Assembly: GCA_947095535.1 (NCBI GenBank) | Contig: OX352772.1 | Span: 45,341,445-45,405,444, forward strand | DNA: 64,000 nt | Source of the DNA: Poecilobothrus nobilitatus | Taxonomy: Eukaryota; Arthropoda; Insecta; Diptera; Dolichopodidae | Direction: 5' to 3' | Part shown: in pieces, positions 1 through 12,179 of the stretch | How positions within the stretch are numbered: position 1 is the stretch's first letter | Layout of the letters: every line of letters begins with the position of its first letter | Notes under the pieces: generated by a model | The model's input: only the letters and a program-made list of their open reading frames with translations | Told to the model about the DNA's origin: nothing | The model's database searches: none | Program-made: the position numbers and the translations under genes

Positions 1-1030
1 AAAAAAAACCGCCAAAAAAAAAAAATGATTTTTTTATTTTCCAAATTATAAAAAAAAAAACTCCAAATTTTAAAAATGGACCAAAAAAAACCTAAAAAAA
101 AAAATGGCAGTAAAATATAATAACAAAATAACAACATTTTTTTTTCTCTTTTCTTCTTTCTTTGTTTTTTATTTTATAAAAAATGAACGCATCTAGTATG
201 ACACACATAAAAATAAACTACAAAAAAAAAAAAAAGGAAAACAAAAACAACAATATTATAAAACGCAACAAAAGTTGCATTACCACGCAACTACGAATCG
301 AACAAAATATAATATACAATAAGTAATTACACATGCATGAATACATACATACATTTTTACTTTTATACATTTTACATACATACATACATAAATAAATTTA
401 TAAATCATATCACATATAATACTAATATAAACATAATGACTCCCCCTACTACAAGTATATTATTACAAATATCCAACCAAACGCATAAAAAAAAAAAGTT
501 GATGTTTTTTACTGCTGAAAATTTTTTAAGCAGCATGGGATAGTACTTAGAAACTTCAAACTCATGCTACACAGTACAGTCAATATTACCTTTTTTTTTG
601 CATGTTGTCTGTTTATGTTGCCCCAAAAAATTAAACAGTAAAAAACATTAAAATACGCATTGTCAAATATATGAAAAAACGCGGTGAAATTTGTTTTATT
701 TTTTATAGCCAAATCTTTTTTGGATTTTACTGTACCGTACCTTCATTACATTCCACATTTATATGTACATATGTACATATATGCAAACGTACAAAATTTT
801 ATACCTAAATTTAATGATAATATTAAAAGAGTAAGTGGGAGGGGAGCTGTAGTAGTAAAAAATTAAACGGAAAAAAAGGATTAATAACGTTTTTATTTAA
901 AACCCAGTCAACTGTTCGTACAGAAAATCAAGTTGAAAGAGGTTCAAAAAAAAAAAAAATCATCACTGAACTTTAGATGATAAGTTTCTCTCTGTTGAAG
1001 ATCCTATAGTCAAATAAATATGAAAAAGTA
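1..1030. other. AT-rich spacer with homopolymer runs
   Basis: No gene is supported here. The stretch consists of poly(A) and poly(T) runs and a short (TACA)n microsatellite near 342-390. The open frames inside it are low-complexity and lack any recognisable domain. Confidence 0.7.
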
Positions 1031-1039
1031 TGTAAGTAT

Positions 1040-1650
1040 ACTCTTGCTTGGTATTGCAGTTGGTTTAGCTAGATGCGTCCATCCATTCGTGTCTGCGTTC
1101 GGACGATATTTCAAAATATTTTGAATCTATAATAATGAAAGTTTCACCATTTTATTTTATACATATATATTCGCTTTTTACTCTTGAAATGAAACAAGTT
1201 CGACGGGGCTCGAATTCAGCTACAACTTCTTTTTTTATATAAACATATCTAGTGTTTAATTAATCAGGGAATCTAAATTTTTATCAAAAGAGAATAAGTT
1301 TTATGCCGACACTTTCTTCAAAATTTGGTTAGTCTAACACAGTTGATTTCTGTAACTGTGAAATTTATAACCTCATATCTTGGTACTTAGTAAGTTAGAC
1401 ATCTGGAATTTTGAAATAGATGAACAAGTTTTATGACAACAACTTCTTTAAAATTAGGTTATTTGGAACCGAGTAGTTCGTATTCAACTTTGAAATTTAC
1501 ATACAAACATACCTACAAACATACAAACATACTTACATATGTGAGTATATCGCGATAGTTAATTAAGTCAGATGTCTGAAGTTTTGCAAAAGATGATCAA
1601 ATTTTTATGAAAACAGCATATTATGTTATAATGTATTGTGTTTGTGAAAC
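1040..1650 (+). repeat. Degenerate dispersed repeat with internal subrepeats
   Basis: The segment opens with a block reading TTTAGCTAGATGCGTCC followed by a pyrimidine-rich CCATCCATTCGTGTCTGCG. That layout resembles the GTCCGTCNGTCCG block that heads other repeats in this window. Three similar stretches then follow, near 1,253, 1,390 and 1,556. Each has a TCAG or TTAGACATCTG motif, then a run of the type AAGTTTTATGNCNACANCTTCTT, then AAATTNGGTTA. This suggests an old array of subrepeats. A (CATACAAA)n-like microsatellite sits at about 1,500-1,530. No coding potential is seen. The assignment as a transposon relic is inference. Confidence 0.4.
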
Positions 1651-1699
1651 GATTGTGAAACATAAGTGAACATCGAATTTGTATTTAAAGTGTAGTCCA

Positions 1700-3420
1700 T
1701 CAAAACAGTTATAAAAATAGTCAACAATTTTACATAGTCAATTATTTTATTTTATTAATAAAAATCACTGTTGACTATTTATTATTTTTTTCTACTTAAT
1801 TTTTCCGTATTTTCAAAAATTTTTGCATGCATGTGGGGTTACATTTTAAACAGAGCTTAATTATTCTATCGAGCCGACATGGTAACACTACTTTGCAAGC
1901 AAGCATATTTTAGATTACGGTAAAATTTTTGCTATCTTTTAAAATTCTTTTTTTTTTGTATTTGTAATTATACAAAGTAGACGTGGTTGAACATACGTTT
2001 TATAAGCCGTATCAAGAAAAGCTATTTTAATTGAAATTTTATGTATTATACTAATTAATGAAAAGCTTTTAATGTCGTATTATTTTACTTAAATTGTTAT
2101 ATATTTCATTGTATTGGTGAATGAAATTTAATTTAAATTCTTATATTACAAACATTTAACTCGTAAGTTATTATATAAAACATGTTTTATTTTAATAAAT
2201 CCAGGAAGGGATAAAATAAAATCGTATGTACAATATGCAGAACTAAAATTTAAACTGTTTAGTAAATTCTCAATCCTTGTCTCTTTAAACGTAACTTAAA
2301 CTTTATTCTGTCAATAATATTTACGAAATTTTTAAAGGAATATTTTAATGTCTGCGATTTAAAAAGTCGAATTAAAAATTATTTTACTAAAGAATGATAT
2401 AGCCATGTAATTAATATTTTCCTATACCTTTTTCATACATATTTATTTGAACTTCTTAAAATATGTATGTCCATAGTAACAAAATGCTTTACGGGTAATC
2501 TTAACAATTAAAAACAAAATAAAAAAAAAAACAAAAAAAAAAAGAACTTTCTCGAACGAATTTTCGTTAATGTCAAACTAATAAAAAAAAAAGAAATACG
2601 TACACTACATGAAATAAAAATAGAAAAAAATACTTATAACACGTCATATATTTTCCAATAAAAAAAAAAAAAAAATGAAAAAGGAGACAGAATAGATGCA
2701 ATGAGCATCATAACATCAACCATAATAGCAAGATATCAGGACTAACAAAAAACAAAAAAAAAATTATAACAAAAAAAAAAAAAATTGCAAATAAACAAAC
2801 AAACATTGGAATAATAATACAAAATGCATCAGCATGTCTCGAAGGCTCAATTATGAACAGCACCATCATGCATTTTTTGGGAAACTTTTGTTTAAATTTT
2901 TTTTTTTTTTGGAATGGTAACGCAAAAAAAAAAAAAAAATATTCCAAATTTTATAATTTTTTTTTTTATTTTACGTTTTTCCGGCATTATTATTTTTTTT
3001 TTTTTTATAAACTTCACATTACAAGAATGATATTGATTATGTTTAATGATAATGAAAATGATATTGATGAGATGAATACCAGATGAACCAGAAGAAAATT
3101 GTATTGCAATGAAAGTAAGTGTAATGTATGCAACGAAAAATAACAAGCAACAAAAAAAAAAAAAAAAATAATAATAATATGAAGAATGACAAATAGCATG
3201 TCGTTTTTTTTAAATTTTTTTTGTTGATGGCAGGACCAGGATGTAAAAAAAGGCTATTAATCTATTCTGATTATAAATTTTTGAGACTTTTTACACATTT
3301 TTTATTTTTTTTTTTTTGTGTTTGTTAATATTTGGAAATTGCGTATCTAAAAATTTTTTTTTATTTTTTGGCAATTTTCCTATTTCCACATATAACTAAC
3401 AAAAACATTTTTTAATATAA
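1700..3420. other. AT-rich spacer, no feature seen
   Basis: Only homopolymer runs and AT-rich single-copy-looking sequence are seen. Opposite-strand open frames around 2,700-3,200 overlap one another and encode mostly Phe, Lys and Ile runs, so they are treated as noise. Confidence 0.6.
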
Positions 3421-3431
3421 TGGTGGTGCAG

Positions 3432-3481
3432 ACAAAGAGGAAAGTAAAAGAAGATCATATATTGATGTTTTAGCTAAATAA
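3432..3481 (+). CDS. Weak candidate for a terminal coding exon
   Basis: A plausible splice acceptor (GGTGGTGCAG, ending at 3,431) lies about 33 bases downstream of a branch-point-like ACTAAC, with no AG in between. Downstream, one frame reads KEESKRRSYIDVLAK and then a TAA stop at 3,479-3,481. Base composition is less AT-rich than the surroundings. I do not recognise the peptide and no matching upstream exon was found. Poly(T)-rich DNA generates many acceptor-like sites by chance, so this is a low-confidence call. A chance match in non-coding DNA is the main alternative. Confidence 0.15.
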
Positions 3482-4487
3482 AATGTAGTATTATTTTAAA
3501 ACGGTTTGTAGGTATAATTATTTTTTTTTTTGGGTTTGATATAAAATATCATAATAAAAAAAGAAAAATTTCTCAAAATAATAAAAAATAAATTTTTAAA
3601 TAAAACAAGTTAATTTTTGTAATGGAAATATTTAATTTTTTATTTTTTCTATAAGCCAAAAACAAAACTGTGCGTAATATAATAAACGAAAATTAAAAAT
3701 ATTTTTATAAAAAAAAATCAAATATATATAGGGTGTTTGTATAAGTAAATGGCTATTCATATAAATCATTTTTTTTTTTTATTAGTTACATTTAATAGGA
3801 AAACAAAATTAAAAATAATAATCATAAATTTTAAAAAATATTATTGAAATGTTAAAAAAATATATAATTAAAAGAAAAACAAGTACACTATTAATAGAAC
3901 TTAAGAAGAAGAGGAATTAAATTATAGTAAATTATACAAAAATATGTAATTGATTTCAGTACATTCTACTTGAAAGAATTTTTAAGAAAACTCGTCTCAA
4001 CAATATGATATTGTTATAAGATACTATATATGTAACTGTTAAATAAGTATATTCGAAAATATTCCATCAACATTTTTTCAGATATAAAATCAAAGAAAAA
4101 GCACAATATAATAATATATAATTTATAATCATTAGATTAATAAGATTGATCACTTCTGTATTCATCAGAATTAAACAATGTTAGGTACATTAAAATAATA
4201 TTGATTTACAAGATCTATTACATTCTGTAGTACCTAGTACCTATCATTGGTACGTTCTCTAATACTTTATTTAAATTTAATTTCTTATTTTTCATAAAAG
4301 TTTAATAACGAAAAAAAAAATTGGAAAAATAATCGTTTTTAAATACACACGTTAAAGAGCAAAATATTCTTGGTTAAAAATTTCCACTTCTGCAGAAGGA
4401 GAAATGTATTCGTAACTATAAAATTAATAGTAATCATTCCATTAACAATTATCATAAAATTTCATCATTTCTTATATTTCTTAATTT

Positions 4488-4600
4488 TTCTTCTTCTTCT
4501 AGTGCCTATCGAATACTGGATGTTGGCTATTATGTGATGTTTTCTATTATACTAGATAAATTCGGCTCAGTATTCGCCAGTCTGGCAATCTAAAAATAAT
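4488..4600 (-). mobile_element. Probable LINE (RTE-like) 3' end relic
   Basis: On the minus strand this reads as a short sequence ending in (GAA)n: a CATAATAGCCAACATCCAG-type block followed by TAGGCACT and AGAAGAAGAAG. From general familiarity, insect RTE-like LINEs often end with such a block and a GAA-type tail, so it is called a relic of a 3' end. Just downstream on the plus strand, an AATCTARAAATAATATTGGTT motif is repeated twice (near 4,590 and 4,632). No reading frame survives. The assignment rests on resemblance only. Confidence 0.3.
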
Positions 4601-4659
4601 ATTGGTTAATAATTCTGGTATCCCAGTAATCTAGAAATAATATTGGTTTTTTATCAATT

Positions 4660-7390
4660 AACTTTTTAATGAAATAAAAAGAAATATCTTTCTGTTCTAA
4701 TATATTTTTTATTTATCTTAAAAACGTTTTTTGAGAACTAAGTTCAATTCATCAATAAGAGTTCCTAACTTTTTACAATAAGAATAAGAATAAATTGAAA
4801 TAAACGTAAAAACGCAGATAACAACACTAAGAAAATTAAGGAAACATTTTGCAGTGAGGGTTTGGGAGCGTCAGCTCCCCCTCTTGCAAATAAAAATGTC
4901 TAAATTCGTATAAAATTCACTATTTTTAAGTGAAATGTCAAAATTGAATATTTTTATATGGAAACTTGTATGCTATATCCATGCATACCATTATAGTATT
5001 GATTTTAGAATTGGAATCAAAAGCACGGTTTCAATAATTTTGCAGCAAGAGTTTTCAAAATTAATTTATTTACCCTATAAATTTTCAATTTTTTTTATTC
5101 TTTTTTTCTATTATGTGCAGTATTAGTTTTTACTATGAAAAATTTTATTGTTGGAAACGTTTTATATAATAGATTTTTAAAAATGATTTTCTTAATTTTA
5201 ATTCAAATTCAATTCATTTTTATACTGATACATTAATTGGTCATCTTTTTAATAATTTACCCTATATTAATTTTTTTAAGAAAATAAAACTAAAAAAAAA
5301 CTTCTTAAATTTTCTATAATGATACAAACTTACATACAAATAAATATTGTAAAATATGCATAATGTACATCATATTATGATGTACATTATATACTCGTAA
5401 TCATAAAAATAAGGACAACAAAAAAAAAGGCTATTCGTAAAAAAAAATTTACAAAAAAAAAGCAAAAAAAACTTTATGGTATGATGTTATTAGTAATTTT
5501 AGGGATGCAGTTTTTTATTCGTCCAAAATTTAAACATACATACATAACATATTACTAAAATTTTATTATATATAGCTATGTTAACATTTTTGGTAATTTT
5601 TTGTGCATATATATACATATATATTTACAAATAAGCTCATTTCACATTACAGTTTAATGTGAATGTACATATTAATATATAAAAATGTACACGTATGAAC
5701 ATTTAATGCATGTACGTACATATATATTATAATATCAGATACAGTAAACTTATTTTTAATTTTTTTTTTTTTTTAGTATACGCATACCGTATAATATCCT
5801 TGTGGTGGCACATAACATTTGAAACATTAATTTTTAAGCATACATACGCATACATCATATACTTATACATATGGCCTAAAAAAAAAACCAAATAAATAAA
5901 AATATGTATGTATGTAGGTATGTAAAGCTATATTATATTCATTATATTACACACAATATATATGTACAAATGTATATTTATCGCATAAATTTTTTTATTT
6001 TTTTTTTTTTAAAATCCTAAAAAAAAAAACTAAAAAACTTTAAAAAAAAAAAATAACCCCCCTCAAAAAAAAAAAAAAAACAAAATATTTGCACATGTAA
6101 CCATCCATTGCATTTTTATGATTTTATACTTGTAAAATTATATTTAAAAAAAATACAATAATGATGATATATGTATATCTATAATATAATAGGTAATACA
6201 TAAAAAAAAGAAAAAAAACGATATAAATATATAATATTATTGTAAAAAAAAAAAAAAAAAATGATATAAAAAACTAAATCAAAAGCAAATAATGTTGAAA
6301 AATTAAAATTTGCGCAATTTTATCGGCATAAAATAAAAAAAAAAAAACCATTTATATTTTTTTACTAAAAAGATATGAAAAAAAAAATATATAATTTATA
6401 TTTTTATACTTTATGATTTTTTTTATTTATTTATTTTTTTTTTTATGCTGACTATGCTTACATTAAATTGACAGCAACATACACACTGTACTGTAACAAA
6501 AACAAACATATAACAGTTATAATAAAAAAAGAAAAAAAAAAAATACTCATACTTTATTCAAATGATTTTTAACTATACCTAATATAAATTATGTCCTCTC
6601 TTATCTCTAAAATATATTATACCTTTATACATCTATATATACACAATGCATATATACATGTACATATATGTACCTATATTTTTTTTATGTGTAAAATTTT
6701 TGATTGATTTAACAGAATTAACAGCTCACGAATTTTGCTAAAGGTAAAAAAAAATATAACTGTAATTTTTCTTTTTTTTTTTTTGGTTTTTTTTTTTTTC
6801 TTTTTTATTATTTTTTATATTTTTATACGATATAAATCTTATATGAAAAATTATATCATAAATTAATAAAATTCAAGAAAATTGTATCAAAAATAAAACT
6901 AAATTCAGTCATACACTTACTACTACACTCATACATATGTGTATTGAAAATCTTAATTGATAAATATAAAATTTGATAAACAAAATTATTTAAAATAAAA
7001 AAAAAAGAAGAAACAAAAAAAAAAATTGAACAATTAAAAAATGAATTATCCATACTTTCTTTCATATCCAAATTTTTTATTTTATTTTTTTTTTTATTCT
7101 CAATAAAATGTTTCAATTTAAAAAAAATTTTTTTTATCGTTTTCGTTTTCATTGAATTTTTTTATTTTTGACTTTCTTTTTTTCTTCTTATACATACTTT
7201 ATTTTAGTTCCTTAAGTTGACTTTTTTTTGTTCTAGGGTTGAGTTTTGGAGAGGGTTGGAATAGAGAATACGAAGAGTCACAAGGATACTGTTCTCAACA
7301 ATATTTCTGTACATATACATATGGAAGATTGAGTACCTAGTAAGAAAATCAACAAACATAACTTGTTTGATATTTTGTATAATTTCTACA
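4660..7390. other. AT-rich spacer with a short palindrome
   Basis: No gene is supported. At 5,360-5,390 there is a perfect 14-bp inverted repeat (ATAATGTACATCAT) with a 3-base spacer. Several (ATGT)n and poly(A/T) tracts occur, for example near 5,900 and 6,060. Open frames such as the one at 6,856-7,152 on the minus strand are Lys/Phe/Asn-rich and low-complexity. Confidence 0.6.
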
Positions 7391-7394
7391 TTAT

Positions 7395-7715
7395 AGTGGT
7401 AATTAGCGGCAAGTTGGCAACTCTCACTTGCAGCAGCAAGTTGGCAACTCTTACTTGACAAATAAAAATTTGATCAATTGAAATTTCTCACAATAGGCAT
7501 AGATACTTACGAAAACAACATTTCTCAAAAAAACATATTTTACAAAAATTATCATTAGCAAAAAAAGATACTTAACAAAAAAACCATAAGCTCAATGGAC
7601 AAATTAGCAAAAGGACATTTAACAACTTTAACAATTGGATATTTGACAATTTGAATACTGACAACTTTTACAAGTAGACATTTAGCAGCTTTTAACAATG
7701 AACAATTCAATTTTA
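7395..7715 (+). repeat. Short-period degenerate repeats
   Basis: A 27-28 bp direct repeat (GCAAGTTGGCAACTC followed by TCACTTG or TTACTTG) occupies about 7,408-7,460. From there to about 7,715 the sequence is made of loosely repeated pieces of roughly 17-20 bases of the types TTAGCAAAARGACATTTAACAA and TTGACAAYTTG. Such arrays of short motifs are seen in foldback-like element termini, but no matching inverted array was identified here. No coding signal. Confidence 0.4.
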
Positions 7716-7856
7716 AGCTCTATAATTTCATTATCTCGTTTATTGGCTGCATGAATCTTATATCGAAAAGGTACAAATCTTAAGGTAAAAAAATGAACAG
7801 AATTTTAACATTGAATTTTTCGTATTTAGTTTATAATATGTTTTTTTTCAATTTTT

Positions 7857-8560
7857 AGCACATTTTCAAAAATTTTTGAAAAAATATGCTTATTAGTTTC
7901 ACTCTGTCCGTCGGTCCGTACGTTTGGGTGCTTACAAAACTTCTACACCGTTTGAAATAAAGCTATGAAATTTTACCTACGGATAGTCTTTGCTGATTTT
8001 TTGGAACAACTATTTGCTCTGTAGCCCTATCCGTTACATTTTGCTATAGCCCTACAAAGGAAAAAGCGCTATTTTTAAATTGCATATTTTCAATCTGGAA
8101 ACGTCAAACGATAGCTGCTTTTATAAACTTTATAAATACATATATATAAAATAAATATGTGAATTTGCCATGTGGTATTTTAATATACCGTTATGAGAAA
8201 CTCAATTTTTGCAAAAATTTGGACCACTTCTATCTTTCAAAAGGTTTAACTCAGAAGCTTGGAATTTTGAGAAGAGTTAGACCTTTGGCAATAACTAGTA
8301 CGAGTCACTTCAGAGAATATTTTTGTGTCACCTCCCCCGTTTAGGAGCTGTAAGGGATCAAAAATTTAAATTTCTTTCTTAAATTTTTAAACACCTTGTA
8401 ACTTGGATACCTGTCTACATTTTTTTGAAGTAATATACAAAAATTTAAGCTCCAATATTATAGTATTGTTTCTGTTAATAATTTTTCTGAATAATATAGG
8501 CTTATCTTATAATTTACGAAAGTGTCGTATTTTGCCATTTATTTTCTCGTTCTTTTTCTT
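7857..8560 (+). mobile_element. AGCACATTT dispersed repeat, copy A
   Basis: Copy A of a non-coding repeat family with four copies in the window. It begins AGCACATTTTCAAAAA, followed by TTAGTTTCACTCTGTCCGTC, a GTCCG block and ACAAAACTTCTACACCGTTT. These are the same ordered blocks, on the opposite strand, as the right end of the copy at 38,245-39,547. Internally it shares long stretches with the copy at 8,836-9,740, including CCGTTATGNGAAACTCAA, CCGTTTAGGAGCTGTAAGG and AACACCTNGTAACTTG. A weak open frame across 8,159-8,344 lies inside the repeat and is not considered a gene. Superfamily is unknown. The structure suggests a non-autonomous DNA element, but that is inference. Confidence 0.65.
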
Positions 8561-8752
8561 ACCAAAAAAAAAATTAAATTTTTTTTTACATTATGTATAA
8601 TACATATTATATGTATATACATAGTATTCACAATAACTACTTTTTTTAGGCTCTAGCTATATCTTAGTGCTATGTAAATAAATGGAAAAATATGAAGAGT
8701 GAAAATATGAATTTCACAATATAACTGAATATAAACATACAAACTTCAGTTA

Positions 8753-8826
8753 ATGGTTTGGTGCAGTGGTAGAGTGTCTGATTCTTAAACCTAGGAGTCT
8801 TGAGTTTACAAGTTCGATTCGGTTCT
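8753..8826 (+). repeat. tRNA-like (SINE head) sequence
   Basis: Contains an A-box-like TGGTGCAGTGGTAGAGTG and a B-box-like AAGTTCGATTCGG spaced as in a tRNA, about 45 bases apart. The block resembles the tRNA-like modules on the minus strand at 18,559-18,640 and 18,166-18,252 (shared TGGTGCAG start). It runs directly into TATTTTTATACCCG, the head of repeat copy B. It does not fold as a clean cloverleaf by eye, so a functional tRNA gene is unlikely. Confidence 0.45.
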
Positions 8827-8835
8827 ATTTTTATA

Positions 8836-9740
8836 CCCGTACGATAGGATCGGGTATAATAAAATTACTCCTCCGTTTGTAACACCTCGAAATCAGCGAG
8901 CTAGATATACCTTCAAAGGTATGGATTGGATCAGAAGAAAATTCTAAGACTTTTGAGTCATCTCCGTCCCTCCGTCCGTCCGTCAGCACGCTAACTCAAA
9001 AACTAAGGAAGCTAGAATCTTCAAATTTACACAAAATATTCTGGGAGTAATTTGTAGGTTCCCTTTTTTTTTGGTTGAGTTTGGACCAAAACTTAGGGTA
9101 GCTCTCGAACACCTAACTTTTAGATCCCCACATTTTTTTTGAAATAGAGCTATGGAATTTTAGCTACTGATAGATCTCACAAAAATATTAATTTTATTTT
9201 TAATAACTTTTTTTTGTAGTCCCACCCGTTACGGAGCTACAGCTCCCCAAAGGTTCAAAAAAGCTCTATATTTAAATTGTTATAGCACAAGTTGTGTAAG
9301 TTATATCTTCATTTTGAAAACGCCAAACGATTACTACTTGTGTTAGCTTTAAAAGTGTATATACAATAAATATATATTTGTGGCATACGGTGTCTTAATT
9401 TACCGTTATGCGAAACTCAAATTTTGCAAAATACTTTAACCCTTCTATCTTCTAAACGGTTTAAGTTGGAAACTTGAAATTTTGACAGAAGTTAGATCTT
9501 TGAAAATAAGTATGAGTCATTTCAGAAATTTTTTTTATATCACTCCCCGTTTAGGAGCTGTAAGGGGTCAAAAACTGAAAATTTCCTATTTTTAAACACC
9601 TGTAACTTGAACACCTGTTAAAATTTTTTTGAAGTAATACACCAAAATTAAAGCTTCAACATTATAATTTTATTTCTGTTAACAACTTTTTTTAATAATA
9701 TAGCGTTACTTTATGATTGACGTAAGTGTTACTTGATTTT
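8836..9740 (+). mobile_element. AGCACATTT family, copy B with a different head
   Basis: The body, from about 9,210 on, matches copy A in the same order: the ACGGAGCTACAGCTCC block, CCAAACGATTACTACTTGTG, CCGTTATGCGAAACTCAA, CCGTTTAGGAGCTGTAAGGG and AACACCTGTAACTTG. The head differs. It has a short inverted motif (TATACCCG ... CGGGTATA), then ACTCCTCCGTTTGTAAC, CAGCGAGCTAGATATACC, and CCGTCCCTCCGTCCGTCCGTCAG. Such a TATACCC / GTCCGTC arrangement is common in fly dispersed repeats in general. Copies A and B are direct repeats about 1.2 kb apart. Non-coding. Confidence 0.6.
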
Positions 9741-9744
9741 TTCA

Positions 9745-11680
9745 AATTTTCTAAAAAATTTCTTCAACAAATTTTTTGCATTTGTTTTACTCGATAATTT
9801 GAAATTGTTGAGGATATAATGCGTAGTATATAAAAATGTAAATAAATAAACAACATAACGGTTGCTTGAAGAATTTTTATTTATATGATATTGATATATA
9901 TACATTCTTATATAATATCATGTTTATTTACATATCGTATATGTCACTGATGAATGAATGATAAGAGTAAAGATGTATATTATATAGCGCCGTATTTACA
10001 TATATATATGTATTTTATTGTACTTATAAGAAATTATTCTGTCAATGGAATACTTAAATATAATATAATATAATATTTAAAATTATATTTACTGTTTTGT
10101 ACTTAGTAAATTTAATATACATTTACCGCTTAGTATTAAATGATACTATAGAATATTTGAAAAAGTTTTGGATTGATAATCGTTATGTGGAAGGTTAGAA
10201 TCTGCTTTTGAAGAATGTACATATAAACATATAGTTTGAATATGTTACCTTCATTTTTTATAAAATTGAGATTGTTACAAGAGATGCGAAATATAAGTAA
10301 AGAATTGTAGTCGTGAAAATAATTTTTTTTCACGACTACAATTTAAATTTTTTAGCATTACCTACATGTTGCGTATCTGTTTGCGTATCTGCGTGTTAAA
10401 TTAAAAATACGTGAAATTAAAAAAAATTAATTTTATAGCATACAAGTACATGGTTTTGCTGATAACACTTCTTATAATCACTGGTTGTATAAGATGTGAC
10501 AATCAAAAATCTAGGATTTTTTTTTTTTAAAATATAAACTTAATAAGTTATGAAAGTTTTAATCTTTTTATACTTTTTTTTATATTATGGCTAACTTGTA
10601 TGCTAACGACATCTTCAAAATTTTATTGGCCTAACCAAAGTGTTCGAGTAGTTGCGAATTTTCAATTTTTGTTAGATTATTCCCCTGCCACATAAATATG
10701 ACAAAGAATTTTAACAGCTTTATCTTTCCAGATGTGACATTATTGTGCATGATTCGAAACTAGTTGTTATATGTTGTCTTCCTTCTAGTTATAATACATG
10801 ACTGATCATAACAGGGAAATTTAAAAATGTGAAACTTTCTTAAAATTTTATTAATAAAAAAAAATTTTTAAGTTTTAGTGCATTTATTTACTACTTTACG
10901 TTAATATTAAAAAATAAAAATGAAAAAGAGATGGAGATGGAGAAAACTTTTTTTTATTAAATTATGCTGTGATTTTAATATTTTATTGAGTTAGTTTTAA
11001 AATAAGGAAATTCAATAAAGGACATTTATAAAATAATATTCTTTACTTTTCTGTAAACTGTTTAATACTAAAAAAAAATCATTATAGTAATTTATAGTAA
11101 TTTTATTCTATTTTAATATTTTTATCCTATACATACCTACATATGTATAAAGAAATCAGTTCCTAGCGTTTAGTTAGCGTGTAAAAAAAAAATTTTTTTT
11201 AATTTTTAAATAAATTCAAATGCATTTATTTATCTAAGAAACTCTAATTTATTCCTCCAATTAATTAAATGAAAATTATTATTCTACACCACTTCAGTAC
11301 ATCACTTTAAAATTATTGCTCCGAACCAATTTTAAAAGAACATTCTTAGGAACCGGTTATTATTATATAGACTATGATGTGTTCTATTATGTCAGTCTTT
11401 AGTATTTCCGGTACATTTGAATTTGCGTTCAAGAGAATTTTCCATTTAAGTGAAGGTCTTACATCTTTTTCTATCGATAGTCCAGGGGGTTCTAGAGAGT
11501 AAATTTAAAAGAAACCCCATTTCATTGAAATAATTAATTTTAAAGCAATGCTCTGTTATCACTATCCCATGTAGGTTTTTAGTTAGATAATTGATTATTA
11601 AACAGAAATATATAGTTAGTAAATATGGCAATTAATTAATTGTTTACTAACGAGTGAACTAGAATGAACATACGACTGCT
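9745..11680. other. AT-rich spacer with one strong hairpin
   Basis: No gene is supported. A perfect 17-bp inverted repeat (arm AATTGTAGTCGTGAAAA, 7-base loop) lies at 10,303-10,343. The remainder is AT-rich sequence with poly(A/T) runs. Confidence 0.55.
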
Positions 11681-11689
11681 ACACGAGTA

Positions 11690-12170
11690 CAATAACTTTA
11701 TTCTTACATTTGTGACTCCTTAAAGGAGACGAGCTAGATATGACAAATTATATATGTATACATTATTGCATAAAATCGAATTCTGAGTTGATTTAGCCAA
11801 CCACATTTGATCGCTCGATAACTCTGAAAATTATATAGTTAGGATTCTAAATAATTTGCCATTTTACCTTTGTAAAATTGTTTATTTCAATATTTAAATT
11901 GAGCGAATTTGATCGACCGGTGTATTCTAGTAACTGCCATACAATTTCCATTTTTAAATGAAAATATCTCAATGATGTATCTGAAATTTTATGAAAAGTA
12001 GCGAAGTTTACTCTGGCATAATAGGTTCAGGTAACTGTGATTTCGATGCTTAATTAAATCAGATATTGATAAGGACGATTTTGTAAAATATGAATAAATT
12101 TTATATAAAACAGGTTGATAATAACATTTATGTTATATTCGTATGGGTATTCTGGAATTGATACAGCTAC
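11690..12170 (+). repeat. Degenerate dispersed repeat
   Basis: The block TTACATTTGTGACTCCTTAA followed by GAGACGAGCTAGATATGAC resembles the head of copy B (TTTGTAACACCTCGAAA, CAGCGAGCTAGATATACC). It continues with AT-rich sequence containing GATCGCTCGATAACTCTG and GAATTTGATCGACCGGTG. This is interpreted as an old, diverged repeat of similar layout. No reading frame is present and the boundaries are approximate. Confidence 0.35.
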
Positions 12171-12179
12171 TCCTACATG

